Of a stretch of DNA of 64,000 nucleotides, positions 35,060 through 46,107 are shown piece after piece. Source of the DNA: Nemertoderma westbladi (lineage: Eukaryota > Xenacoelomorpha > Nemertodermatida > Nemertodermatidae). The stretch covers positions 1-64,000 of the forward strand of contig JAUCBJ010002739.1 in assembly GCA_032718475.1 (NCBI GenBank), written 5' to 3'. The translations under genes and the position numbers were made by a program. Under the pieces are notes generated by a model. The model was not told where the DNA came from and did not search any database. It worked only from the letters and a program-made list of their open reading frames with translations. Position 1 is the first letter of the stretch; the number at the start of each line of letters is the position of its first letter.

Positions 35060-35785
35060 ATGAATATTCTTCCAATGACAAGAAAGGACAAAGATAAAAA
35101 TGAAGAGTCTGGTGGGAATCCTTTTCAGAACATGGAGAAGAGTTCGGTACTACAGGAAGCGCGAACATTCAACGAAACCCCAATAAATCCAAAGCGATGC
35201 TGCAACACTCTTACAAAGATACTGTACATGATCAACCAAGGGGAGAAGATAGGAACAACCGAAGCTACCGAGGCCTTCTTTGCAATGACTAAGCTCTTCC
35301 AAAGCAAGGATATAACTCTACGTCGAATGGTATACCTAGCCATCAAGGAGATGGCCAACATATCCGAGGATGTCATCATTGTCACCAGCAGTTTGACCAA
35401 GGACATGACTGGAAAGGAGGATAGTTTCCGAGGTCCTGCAATTCGAGCTCTTTGTCGGATTACTGACGCATCCATGGTACAATCCATCGAACGCTACATG
35501 AAACAATCCATAGTGGATAAGAACGCGGGTGTCGCTAGTTCAGCTATATCGTCGGCGTTGCAGCTGGCCCAGACCAACCCCGATCTGGTTAAACGATGGA
35601 TCAACGAGGCCCAGGAGGCTGTCAACTCCGACAACTACATGGTTCAGTACCACGCTCTCGGTTTGATCTACCACATCCGGGGTTCGGATCGCCTCGCCGT
35701 CTCTAAGCTCGCCACAAAGTTGTCCCACCGCCACCAAGTACGGAGTCCCCACGCCTGCTGTCTACTCATTCGCATCGCCTTCAAG
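35060..35785 (+). CDS. COPG1: Coatomer gamma, coding exon 1
   Basis: 242 codons ending in LIRIAFK; the donor GT is at 35786-35787. The first ATG gives [19 protein letters not shown]. The family usually starts at or near the second Met, so the first five residues may be an extension or untranslated. Confidence 0.93.
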
Positions 35786-38756
35786 GTTTATCTATTTAAT
35801 TATTATAAGCAATACCGGTAGTTGTAATTAGAGTATAATAAAATATTATATTAAAAATATCGCTAAAAAATCACCAGTTATTTTGGTATTTATAACCAAT
35901 TTTTTGGTATCTATTGTGACATCCTCTTAAACAATAAACTACTTTACGTCGTAAAACTTGAAATTGAATAAAAATCGACATTAACAATTATTATACAATT
36001 CCACCTATTCGTATTGTTTAGGTATTGCAAGACGACGATGGCGATCGCAATTCCACACTGTTCGAATACATCGAGTCGTGTCTCCGTCACAAAAACGAGA
36101 TGGTAATCTATGAGGCCGCACACGCCATCGTCAACATGCCGCGAGTGACGGGTAAGGAGCTGGCGCCGGCGGTGTCCGTCCTACAGCTGTTCTGCAGCTC
36201 ACCGAAACCAACGCTGAGATTCGCCGCGGTTCGCACACTCAACAAAGTAGCCATGAGTCACCCTGCGGCGGTTACCGCGTGCAACCTAGACCTGGAGAAC
36301 CTAATCACGGATAGCAACCGCAGTATCGCCACGCTGGCCATCACCACGCTACTAAAAACCGGCAGTGAAGGTTCCATTGACAGGTTGATGAAACAGATCA
36401 CGAGTTTCATGGCGGATTTATCGGATGAGTTTAAAGTCGTCGTTGTTCAATCGATTCAATCTTTGTGTATTAAATTCCCAAAGAAACACGCCGTTCTAAT
36501 GAACTTTCTGGCCTCAATGTTGCGGGAAGAAGGCGGATTTGAGTACAAGAGAGCGATCGTAGACACCATGATAACCATCATAGAGGACAACCCGGACGCC
36601 AAGGACGTCGCGTTGGCCCATCTCTGCGAGTTCATAGAGGATTGCGAGCACACGACGTTGTCCACCAAGGTGCTGCACATCCTCGGGCGCGAGGGCCCCA
36701 AGACGAGCCAACCCTCCCGGTACATCCGGTTCATCTACAACCGCGTCATCCTGGAGAACGCCGCGGTCCGCGCCGCCGCTGTGGCCGCGTTGGCGCGCTT
36801 CGGCGCGCATTGCGAGGAGTTGCGCCCCAGTATACTGGTGCTCCTGTCTCGCTCCATGTTGGATCAGGACGACGAGGTAATCCGATCTCATAGTCACAAT
36901 TATTATTTAATTTTAATAACTTATTCTTTTTAATTTTATACGCGATTATTGCCAACTGACTTACGCTACCTGTTTTACTTATCACGGACTTACTTTATTG
37001 TTACTTTACTTACTTATTATTTATTTTCTATTGCTTTACAATACTATATTAGAATTAGAGTTTATATAATTACGAATTCGTAAACTTCGATTTCTTACAC
37101 TATTGTAAGTTAATTGAATTGTTGTTTATGTTTATATCTCTTTTTACTCTAAAAGTTAAAAAGTATTTATTTTCCTTTATATTTCATTAGATTACATAAG
37201 GTTACTGTTATTCCGGCTTGTATTCTATTGGACCTTCATGGAATTAATTAGTTAATTTAATATTGTGAATAGGTGAACGATTCTGATACACACGCCACAG
37301 TTGTAAAATGTTCTTATTATCTTTACGATAACGTCAATCAATGATGTTTTTTTTTTTTTTTTTTTATGATTAATGTGCCAAAGTTGTTCCAGTGACGTAT
37401 TTCCTTATAACAACCAACTCATTGCCTTTATGGTTTTACTTGCAATGTTTTCATGTAACTCATTCATTTTAAAATAGCAGAAATTTATTACAAAACCAAA
37501 ATATATATGGCAGCAATTAATGCAAACCGGTGTTAATTAGCAAAGTCTTTAAAATCATTATAAATATATTTATTGAATAAAGCCATGGTACTGGCACTTA
37601 ATAAAATCAAATAAAACGTTTGTGTAAAAGGAGGCGAAAGTAGAAGATGAGAGCTGGTTATTATAATTATATCTAATGGTTTCATTCATGTGATGTCTAA
37701 TTACAGGTGAGGGACAGAGCGACAACCTATTACAACATCCTCAACAAGGACAACCCGAGTCTGTACAACCAGATTATACTGGGGAGTCTGAACGTCTCTA
37801 TAGTCGGGTTGGAACGGGCGCTGCACGCGTACACACTGGAGCCGGGAGACAAACCCTTCGATATGCGGACCGTCCCCATAGCGGTGGAGACCCGCGAACC
37901 CGCGGCGCCGGCGCCCGGGGCTGTACCCGCGGCCGGGGGATCGGAGGCCCAGGTGGTGGCCACCCAGCAGGACGTCTACGCCGAGCAGCTGGCGGGGGTC
38001 CCCGGCCTCTCGGGGTTGGGCCCGCTGTTTAAGAGCTCGGAGCGGAGTCAGCTGACCGAGGCGGAGACCGAGTACACGGTGCAGTGCGTTAAACACACCT
38101 ACAAGCAGCACGTGGTGCTGCAGTTCGACTGCACCAACACCCTAAACGATCAAATGCTGGAGAATGTTACCGTAGCGGTTGACACAGAGGAAGAAGGTTG
38201 GCGTGTCCTCGGGGTCGTCGCCTGTCCGGTTCTCTCGTACAACAAACCCGCGAGTACCTACACGATCCTCGCGATCTCCGAGAGCGAGTTCACCGCCACC
38301 TTCACGTGCACCCTGAAGTTCCTCGTTCGGGACTGCGATCCGACCACGGGGGAGCCCGACGACGACGGTTACAACGACGAGTACCCGCTCGACGACGTCT
38401 TCCTCGGGATCTACGACCACATGCAGCGCGCGACGAAGCCCCACTTCCTGGGCGCGTGGGAGCAGCTGGGCGAGCGGAACGAGTGCGAGGACACCTACGT
38501 TATCGGTCACGTAAAGAGTTTAACCGAGGCGGTTAAGAACATCGTTAGCTTCCTCGGGATGCAGCCGTGCGAGCGGACGGATAAGGTGCCCGAAGGTCGC
38601 TCCTCCCACACTCTCCTATTGGCCGGCCAGTTCCGGGGCGGTGTCGACGTGATGATGAGGGCCAAGTTGGCCCTGTCGGACGGCGTCACCATGCAGATAA
38701 CGGTGAGGAGCACCGAGCCAGCTGTTAGCGCTATCATAGCCGGGAGTATCGGGTGA
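35060..38756 (+). CDS. COPG1: Coatomer subunit gamma (gamma-COP), three exons
   Basis: Joined exons 35060-35785, 36022-36876 and 37707-38756 give 876 codons, close to the 874 of human gamma-1 COP. All junctions are phase 0 with GT/AG introns (236 and 830 bp). The protein is a subunit of the COPI coat, which forms vesicles for Golgi-to-ER and intra-Golgi transport; gamma carries an appendage and contacts cargo tails and Arf regulators. Hallmarks: [117 protein letters not shown] and [18 protein letters not shown]. Residues about 20-540 form the adaptin-like helical trunk, a Pro/Ala-rich linker lies near 585-605, and the appendage follows. An in-frame ATG at 35075 matches the family start better than 35060. 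Codon use is G+C-rich against AT-rich introns. No break seen. The animal paralogue naming is by similarity only. Confidence 0.95.
36022..36876 (+). CDS. COPG1: Coatomer gamma, coding exon 2
   Basis: 285 codons from [10 protein letters not shown] (after AG at 36020-36021) to SMLDQDDE, with donor GT at 36877. It carries the central trunk repeats. The junction with exon 3 restores DDEVRDRAT, as in other gamma-COP proteins. Confidence 0.95.
37707..38756 (+). CDS. COPG1: Coatomer gamma, coding exon 3
   Basis: 349 codons and TGA stop, after the acceptor TCTAATTACAG. It holds the end of the trunk, a variable linker rich in Ala, Pro and Gly, and the whole appendage ([40 protein letters not shown]). 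The G+C content is high. Possible poly(A) signals are ATTAAA at 39179 and AATAAA at 39478; neither is proven. Confidence 0.95.
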   Translation: MRDRATTYYNILNKDNPSLYNQIILGSLNVSIVGLERALHAYTLEPGDKPFDMRTVPIAVETREPAAPAPGAVPAAGGSEAQVVATQQDVYAEQLAGVPGLSGLGPLFKSSERSQLTEAETEYTVQCVKHTYKQHVVLQFDCTNTLNDQMLENVTVAVDTEEEGWRVLGVVACPVLSYNKPASTYTILAISESEFTATFTCTLKFLVRDCDPTTGEPDDDGYNDEYPLDDVFLGIYDHMQRATKPHFLGAWEQLGERNECEDTYVIGHVKSLTEAVKNIVSFLGMQPCERTDKVPEGRSSHTLLLAGQFRGGVDVMMRAKLALSDGVTMQITVRSTEPAVSAIIAGSIG

Positions 38757-39816
38757 CGTAGCAACCGATACTTAAACTTATACTGCTGGGTTAACTTCTA
38801 CCTTGAGATATACTTGTGGTGCGATATGGGTCTGGTTCACTGGTTGGATATAAGCGTAAGGGTGAGGGACTAGGGAAGATACAGTTTCTAATTATAAACA
38901 ACATGGATTTGGTTTCCCTTTGGATTTTGACCTTCCATTCAGTCGAACTGTTAGCAATCTGTAATAGGTTTGGGAATATTGGGGCCCCGAATGTGGAGAC
39001 GATAAAGGGATCGGTTTGGGGATCAGTTCTTCACTTTATAGAATGTTGAACCTTCATCTGTAATAGCCTATGTCGTTTTTTTCAGATAGTGGCGCACATT
39101 GGCCGGAAGTGAAATAATGATAGTTTATTGTTTTGGTTAGAAAACACAGCCTCTGTAACCTGCTCCTTTCCGTTTTTAATTAAATTTAGTTAATTTTTCA
39201 AACCCACTAAAATTTATTTTGTGTTTGCGGTCATTTTGCGCCATTGACTCAGTTTTGTTGCTAATTGCTGAAGGCGTACCGAGCTTGGTTTAATGTTTTG
39301 GTCAATGGTCTGGTCAAGTCCCCCCCCCCCCCCGACACTTATTAATATAATTGATTATTGTTTATGATTCCTGATTACTGGATAATTGTTATGATTTTAA
39401 TTCGTTTGGTTCCGTCATTTACTAGGATAAATTTATAAAATGATCGCTGATCCCCAAATTTATAAAACTTTTTCCTGAATAAACAACATTGTACTTTATA
39501 CAGTAATACACCGAAAATATTTGAGTCACTGCGGAGAGTGGAGAGTAATACACATTAATACATTAACAGCAAGATTTACTCAGCTATTAAATTCTATTAG
39601 ATCACAAAATTATTTCAAATTGCCTCATAACGATTGTTTATTGTTTCCTATTTGTTTTGGTGCCGCAGTAGTAGGTAGCTGGATAATACAGGTACCGCTG
39701 TAGGTCTTGTTCCGATAGCTGATACTTATTATTATTTAAATTAATTTGGTTTTGGTTCCTCCCGGACCTTCAAATTAAGTTAATTAAATTATTTGGCAAA
39801 TAGAAATGGAAACTTC
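38757..39816. other. Intergenic, downstream of coatomer gamma
   Basis: No gene seen. It contains the presumed 3' UTR, a copy of the dispersed repeat (39121-39180), a 14-C run at 39320-39333, and AT-rich sequence up to the minisatellite. Confidence 0.6.
39121..39180 (+). repeat. Dispersed 60-bp repeat, copy 2
   Basis: AGTTTATTGTTTTGGTTAG followed by CTCTGTAACCTGCTCCTTTCC (in part), as at 33231 and 56093-56290. Confidence 0.75.
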
Positions 39817-41236
39817 ACTTATCGGTACACTAAAAACTATTGAGGGAAATACCAGCAACCACTTATCGGTACACTAAAAACTATTGAGGGAAATACCAAC
39901 AACCACTTATCGGTACACTAAAAACTATTGAGGGAAATACTAGCAACCACTTATCGGTACACTAAAAACTATTGAGGGAAATACCAACAACCACTTATCG
40001 GTACACTAAAAACTATTGAGGGAAATACCAACAACCACTTATCGGTACACTAAAAACTATTGAGGGAAATACCAACAACCACTTATCGGTACACTAAAAA
40101 CTATTGAGGGAAATACCAACAACCACTTATCGGTACACTAAAAACTATTGAGGGAAATACCAACAACCACTTATCGGTACACTAAAAACTATTGAGGGAA
40201 ATACCAACAACCACTTATCGGTACACTAAAAACTATTGAGGGAAATACCAACAACCACTTATCGGTACACTAAAAACTATTGAGGGAAATACCAACAACC
40301 ACTTATCGGTACACTAAAAACTATTGAGGGAAATACCAACAACCACTTATCGGTACACTAAAAACTATTGAGGGAAATACCAACAACCACTTATCGGTAC
40401 ACTAAAAACTATTGAGGGAAATACCAACAACCACTTATCGGTACACTAAAAACTATTGAGGGAAATACCAACAACCACTTATCGGTACACTAAAAACTAT
40501 TGAGGGAAATACCAACAACCACTTATCGGTACACTAAAAACTATTGAGGGAAATACCAACAACCACTTATCGGTACACTAAAAACTATTGAGGGAAATAC
40601 CAACAACCACTTATCGGTACACTAAAAACTATTGAGGGAAATACCAACAACCACTTATCGGTACACTAAAAACTATTGAGGGAAATACCAACAACCACTT
40701 ATCGGTACACTAAAAACTATTGAGGGAAATACCAACAACCACTTATCGGTACACTAAAAACTATTGAGGGAAATACCAACAACCACTTATCGGTACACTA
40801 AAAACTATTGAGGGAAATACCAACAACCACTTATCGGTACACTAAAAACTATTGAGGGAAATACCAGCAACCACTTATCGGTACACTAAAAACTATTGAG
40901 GGAAATACCAACAACCACTTATCGGTACACTAAAAACTATTGAGGGAAATACCAACAACCACTTATCGGTACACTAAAAACTATTGAGGGAAATACCAAC
41001 AACCACTTATCGGTACACTAAAAACTATTGAGGGAAATACCAACAACCACTTATCGGTACACTAAAAGCTATTGAGGGAAATACCAACAACCACTTATCG
41101 GTACACTAAAAACTATTGAGGGAAATACCAACAACCACTTATCGGTACACTAAAAGCTATTGAGGGAAATACCAACAACCACTTATCGGTACACTAAAAA
41201 CTATTGAGGGAAATACCAACAACCACTTATCGGTAC
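39817..41236. repeat. 44-bp minisatellite, left block
   Basis: About 32 nearly identical head-to-tail copies of a 44-bp unit beginning CACTTATCGGTACACTAAAA and ending AATACCAACAAC. Only a few point variants occur (CAGCAAC, AAAAGCT). The array continues at 43261-43548 after an inserted LINE. High homogeneity suggests recent amplification or gene conversion. Confidence 0.97.
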
Positions 41237-43260
41237 TACTACTACTAGGTTGAGCGAACTCGGACAGTGAAAATGAGATCCTTCCAAGCTTCCCGATTCT
41301 CCATAGTTGTCGCAATTTCGTTTCTCCTAAGTTCAGTATCCCTTTCAAGTTGATCTATATATGTTATGGCCGGTCGTCCACGACTACGCTTTCCATGAGT
41401 TGGTTGCCAGAAAAGTAGATCTGGTATGACCTCGTCTTTACTTCGCCAGCAGTGCCCACTGAATCTTAATCTGCGTTCACGGAGGGTGGTTGATACAGGT
41501 GGTATTGTACCATAAAGCTCGGCGTTTGTCATGTGTTGTCTCCAGCTGATGTTTAGGGCTGCCCTTAGTAGTCTTGTGTAGCAACCATCAATTCGTTGTT
41601 CAAGTGATTTAGTCAGTGTCCAGGTCTCACCCCCATATAAAAATACACTTTCCACTGTGGCTCGAAAGAACTTAGTCTTCAGGTGCCTGGGGAGATCTGA
41701 TTTCCAGATGGTATCCATTTTTGATAGAGCTACCCAAGCCTTTGCTTTCCTAACTTCTATGCCCTTTTTGCTACTCTCTATCCATGATCCAAGGTACTGG
41801 AAGTCATCGACCTTCCTTAGTTGATTATTATCAATGGTTGTCAAGTTTCCATCAACATTAAAGGTCATGAATTCGGTCTTTGTAGCATTTATATGCAATC
41901 CAACCTCCTTAGCAGCCCTCTCCACTTTATTTAGTAGAAGCTGTGCATCTGCTAGGGTATTAGAGAGCAGGGCGATGTCATCCGCAAAGTCGGTGTCTGT
42001 GACTGTAGTTGCCGGATATCTACTACTTCTGCGTTCTTGAAGTGTGAATGCCAGGTCTTCACCCTTTGTGGCCGTCCTCATTGCGTAATCCAGCACAATT
42101 ACAAATAGTAATGGTGCTAATGTGTCACCTTGCAGTACGCCAGCCAGGATTGAGAAAAACTCAGTTTCACCATCTGGTGAGAGTACCTGCGCTTCTGTGT
42201 CACAATATAACAATCCAATGCCAGCAACAATTACTTCTGGTATTCCATAAGCTCTTAGGATTTCAAGCATTTTACCTCTATGGCTGGAGTCGAATGCCTT
42301 CTTGAAGTCCACAAAAGTCATGACAGCGGGGAGATTCTTTGACTTAATTCCTTCAATCAGTCTCCGTAGTGCAAGTATCTGAGCTATTGTTGATCTACTT
42401 GGTCGAAATCCATTTTGGCTCTTACGCAGTAGTTTCTCTATGTGAGGCCTAATCCTATATAGAATCATTTTATTGTATATTTTGGCAGCTACCACAAGCA
42501 GACAGATCCCACGATAGTTTGTTGGTATGCCGAGGTCTCCTTTCTTGGGGAGAGGCTTTAGTTGACCTTTAGTCCAAATTGGTGGTGGCTTTTCCCCTTT
42601 TAACATCCGGTTGCAAACATTCAATAATGGTCTGTTTAGCACTCCAGTTTTCCATACCTCCGCTGGGATTTCATCTAATCCACTCGCTTTATTATTGGAC
42701 ATGCTTTTAATGCTTCTTTGGAGTTCGGCAGGTGTGAAGTCCCCTGTTTCTATAGGTAGTGTCTTGTCATATATTTTCCTTGTAGGGCTGACCTCGATGT
42801 TTGGTGGCTGCCCAAGCAAGTTGCTGAAGTGATTTTTCCACTTCCCAATAAGGTTCTTCAGGACTATCGGCTTTGAGGCGCCCCTTTGCACAACTTTTCC
42901 GACCAGATACCTCATTTACAGTTTGTCAGGTAAGTCTTGATTCTTGCTGTATGTGAGCAGTTGTAATTGCTTCAGTTTTATCCTGTATGTACTTTTCCTG
43001 GCTGATGTTGTAGGCCAATTTAAGATCGTCCTTAGCTTTCTCAACCTTGTTAATGTTTTCGGTTGTTGGTTGTTCGGTTTTAACGTTGAAGGCTATCTTA
43101 AGATCTTCTCTCTTACAAGTTACCTCAGAGTTTTGCCATGGCACATATTGTTTTCGTTTGGGTTTCTGGGGGATATGCCTCTTAGCTGATTCCTTGTGGG
43201 CTGTTATTATATTCTGGTATATTGAATTGGTGGATTGGTCTTCATCCATTGACTGAAGTG
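41237..43260 (-). pseudogene. RTE-like LINE, 5'-truncated copy 1
   Basis: Minus-strand LINE ending in a (TAG)n tail (41237-41250) rather than poly(A). The largest frame (42915-41245, 556 codons) holds the reverse transcriptase: SNNKASGLDEIPAEVWK, NYRGICLLVVAAKIYNK, QNGFRPSRSTIAQI, TFVDFKKAFDS, GVLQGDTLAPLLF and FADD (41977-41988), then a thumb and tail with LYGGETWTLTKSLEQR and LRFSGHCWRS. This order fits RTE-like LINEs. Upstream, a second frame (43249-42926) ends at a TGA where copy 2 has TGG, and a frameshift near 42855 separates it from the RT. The endonuclease is absent. ACTTATCGGTAC flanks both ends (41225-41236 and 43261-43272), a 12-bp target duplication within the minisatellite. Confidence 0.9.
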
Positions 43261-43548
43261 ACTTATCGGTACACTAAAAACTATTGAGGGAAATACCAAC
43301 AACCACTTATCGGTACACTAAAAACTATTGAGGGAAATACCAGCAACCACTTATCGGTACACTAAAAACTATTGAGGGAAATACCAGCAACCACTTATCG
43401 GTACACTAAAAACTATTGAGGGAATTACCAACAACCACTTATCGGTACAACTAAAAACTATTGAGGGAAATACCTACAACCACTTATCGGTACACTAAAA
43501 ACTATTGAGGGAAATACCAGCAACCACTTATCGGTACACTAAAAACTA
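43261..43548. repeat. 44-bp minisatellite, right block
   Basis: About 6.5 copies of the unit found at 39817-41236, slightly more variable (AATTACC, an extra A at 43450). The array was one block before the LINE inserted. Confidence 0.95.
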
Positions 43549-44696
43549 CAAAAAACTGAAATCCAAACTGAATGAAAGCTGAATCCAAAATGAAATTCAG
43601 AACTGAATTAGGAGGTGATGGCAAACTGAAGTTGTCAGTCTATAATTTCATTGTTCAACACAAGAGTTGGTTTATTTATTGTCACTGATTGACTATTTAT
43701 TACATTTGCCTATTTATTATTCATTAAAATGTTAAAATTAGTATTCCATATATTTATGATTATATATATTTCAGTTTACCTGAAAGTCACATGATAAATC
43801 TTATTGCCCTTTCTCTAATTAATTATTGAATTTTCGTTGGGAACATGTTAGAAGAATCTGCATTCCAGTGGGGTCGAACTGGTGACTTCCAGATTGAACA
43901 TCAGCCCTGTAATCATTCCGATAGCTGTTCACATATACCACATGGTGTGCTCGCAGCCACTAAGATCGGGCATGTTCAGCCAGAATGAATCTGAAGTTAA
44001 TAATACAATCTATAACCATCACGGCCACTTTATTATTACTTCTTTATTTGTATGTATGATTATTAATAATTAATAATAATAATTCATATCATAATACATA
44101 CAGTCAATCTACAAATTTCAGACACATGGGTACACGAAAGGGTCTGTTTTAAAATAAATTCTAGTGAGGGAACAACCTGAATATTTTCCGCATTCGAAAG
44201 GGAAATCAGTCTGAGGAAAAATGCGGTTCAAGGTAATACAGTACTGTAATATAATTCCAACCCTTTTCAAAAAATGGCAGCGGTTTTTATTATATTTTTT
44301 TACAGGCTAGAGTAGAATCCCCCCCCCCCCCCCCCCCCCCCCCCGGTAGTTAGACCTGGTAGCTCAGTGATGAAGGTTGAGAGGAACTGTTCTTGATTCG
44401 AGCCCCAATATTAATATTGACGACTTTGAAATAAAGGGTTCGAGCTTCGAGCCCAATATTGACGGTTGGTCGGATCACAATATTGTTGAAATAGTCATTG
44501 AAATGTGATACTTTATGAAATCTAATACCTGTATTTTAATTTGTTCAGAAAACAATAAATTTACAATTCTATAAATTAATTAATAAAATGAGATAAATGT
44601 ACAAATATTCTACTTATACATTACAAAAGAAAATATTGTCGGACGTATGGTATGTACAGTAGATGAGTTTGTGTAACTGCAGAAATCTAAAATGCT
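43549..44696. other. Intergenic
   Basis: No supported gene. It contains a possible tRNA-like remnant on the minus strand (about 43855-43945, B-box-like AGTTCGACCCC), a 26-C run (44319-44344) and a tRNA-like head just after it. Confidence 0.5.
44351..44410 (+). ncRNA. tRNA-like sequence, probable SINE head or tRNA relic
   Basis: TGGTAGCTCAGTGATGAAGG resembles an internal A box, and TGATTCGAGCCCC about 40 bases later resembles a B box. It directly follows a 26-C run. No proper acceptor stem closes, so it is not called a functional tRNA. Confidence 0.4.
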
Positions 44697-45113
44697 CTAC
44701 CTGTCCCTATCACATATATCTTTATCCAATACATCGGGTGGTATCTCCAGCTTGTTACGGCAATCTCGTCGGTACATCAGATCCGGTTGATATCGGCTTC
44801 GCGAATCTGCGATGCCCGGACGTAAGGCCTCGTACCGCGTCACGATGTACGGCCTCTTCCCATCAACGCGTTCTCGCCACTCAACCTCGTTAAGTCGCTC
44901 GCGTTTACGGAGGAACACGGACTCATCGTGAGGCCCGCGCGCGTTCGGTAGGTTGACCAAGTCGCAGTTCTTTAGCGTCAACTCGCGGTTCTTATATCGC
45001 ATGTCGTTCTTCCATGCAGGTACGTACAGTTTCGGTATCACCGGATGATGGTGAGAAAATTTGGGCTGCACCCTGTAAGAATTACTCTCTCGGTCGTTTC
45101 TGATTCCCGCCAT
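44697..45113 (-). CDS. Unrecognised small protein, 138 codons
   Basis: Complete single-exon frame from ATG 45113 (GCTATGG, a good start context) to TAG at 44697. The protein is hydrophilic and rich in Arg, Asp, Tyr and Pro, with no signal peptide or membrane segment: it starts MAGIRNDRESNSYRV and contains HHPVIPKLYVPAWKNDMR and KRPYIVTRYEALRPG. The coding stretch is CpG- and G+C-rich while its flanks are AT-rich, like the coatomer exons, which supports a real gene. I do not recognise the family. Short, basic, Tyr/Pro-rich proteins of this kind include ciliary microtubule-associated proteins, but that is only a guess. No clear AATAAA was found close downstream. Confidence 0.6.
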   Translation of the reverse strand: MAGIRNDRESNSYRVQPKFSHHHPVIPKLYVPAWKNDMRYKNRELTLKNCDLVNLPNARGPHDESVFLRKRERLNEVEWRERVDGKRPYIVTRYEALRPGIADSRSRYQPDLMYRRDCRNKLEIPPDVLDKDICDRDR

Positions 45114-45909
45114 AGCAAAGTGTCGGTTTATCTACTTTCCGTAATTATGATTCAGTTTTTTATTCGTTTACGCCTATTTATAAAATAATATTGATTCGAA
45201 ATTAAAATGTATGTTGCTAATGGGTGAAAAGAAGAATAGACCTAGCTAAAATATTGAATTTAAATTATCAATTCTGTACATCCGTCCAAATTCTCAGAAA
45301 CTAGACGGTAAAATGTGTACGTGGTGTAAGCAGGTGTCTATTCACTACCGGTATGTAGTCAGACATCTGACAGTTGAATTATGATTATAATTATTACTAT
45401 GTTCATGTGTTGCCAGGCAACGCGGCTGTAATAGCTACATTATGCTTAAATCGGGAGATAACGTATCCTAATCGGTGTGTGGAGGGTAAAAAATACACTT
45501 AAATGATAAAGACCGAATCAACTCTGTTAGCCTATCTTCATTTTGTGGCTATCTCATAAAATGAATGCATCAATTAAACTTAATCTTTTTGAAACAATGA
45601 TCTTATCTTGAAACAACACTCGCCATCCTGGCATTACGATTTCTAAACTGTTTTAAAACTTGTTGAACTGTTTCAAATATGGTGCTCAATTGGACAATTA
45701 GAGATGTTCATAATAATACAACCCGATATTATAGTATATTACGTCTTTGTATTTGTAGGCATAATTAATTGTACACATAAATTCGACCGAAAAGTGAAAA
45801 CCTGATATTCTTCAAATGGGCGAACTTAAGACTACTTGTAAGACTTACTTAGTTGTCTAAATGGGAGAGAAAGTGAAGTCGGGGATACTGTAGGTTGAAC
45901 TGGTTAGAG
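45114..45909. other. Intergenic
   Basis: No gene seen. At about 45781-45825 it holds a sequence close to the arms of the inverted repeat at 56430-56545 (CGACCGAAAAGTGAAA, then ATTCTTCAAATGGGCGAA). Confidence 0.5.
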
Positions 45910-46107
45910 CTACTGATCCTGTTTCCATTTCTGAACAAAATCATATTTAGCAACTAGAAACGCAACGCAGGCGTTGCGGTAAGGAACCCTTTTCACCGAG
46001 TTAGGAAGACCCTGAAATTGGTACGATTTTTTTTGTATATTTTCGGTTTGTTTACCGTCGATTAGATCAACATTTCGGAGATCTGTAGTGGAATTATAAC
46101 CCGACAT
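45910..46107 (-). CDS. Possible small protein, 65 codons, unrecognised
   Basis: ATG at 46107 in a fair context (GCGATGTCG), stop at 45910. It encodes a soluble, Lys/Gln/Asn-containing peptide starting MSGYNSTTDLRNVDL. It lies on the same strand as, and about 0.8 kb upstream of, the 138-codon ORF. Nothing beyond the open frame supports it; a chance frame of this length is quite possible. Confidence 0.25.
   Translation of the reverse strand: MSGYNSTTDLRNVDLIDGKQTENIQKKSYQFQGLPNSVKRVPYRNACVAFLVAKYDFVQKWKQDQ

Noticed and set aside
35125-38764. Antisense and shifted frames across the coatomer exons
   Set aside because: Shadows of the G+C-rich exons, which match gamma-COP along their whole length.
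39817-43548. CRISPR-like array of 44-bp repeats
   Set aside because: Units are directly adjacent with no spacers, and the window is eukaryotic with an inserted LINE. It is a minisatellite.
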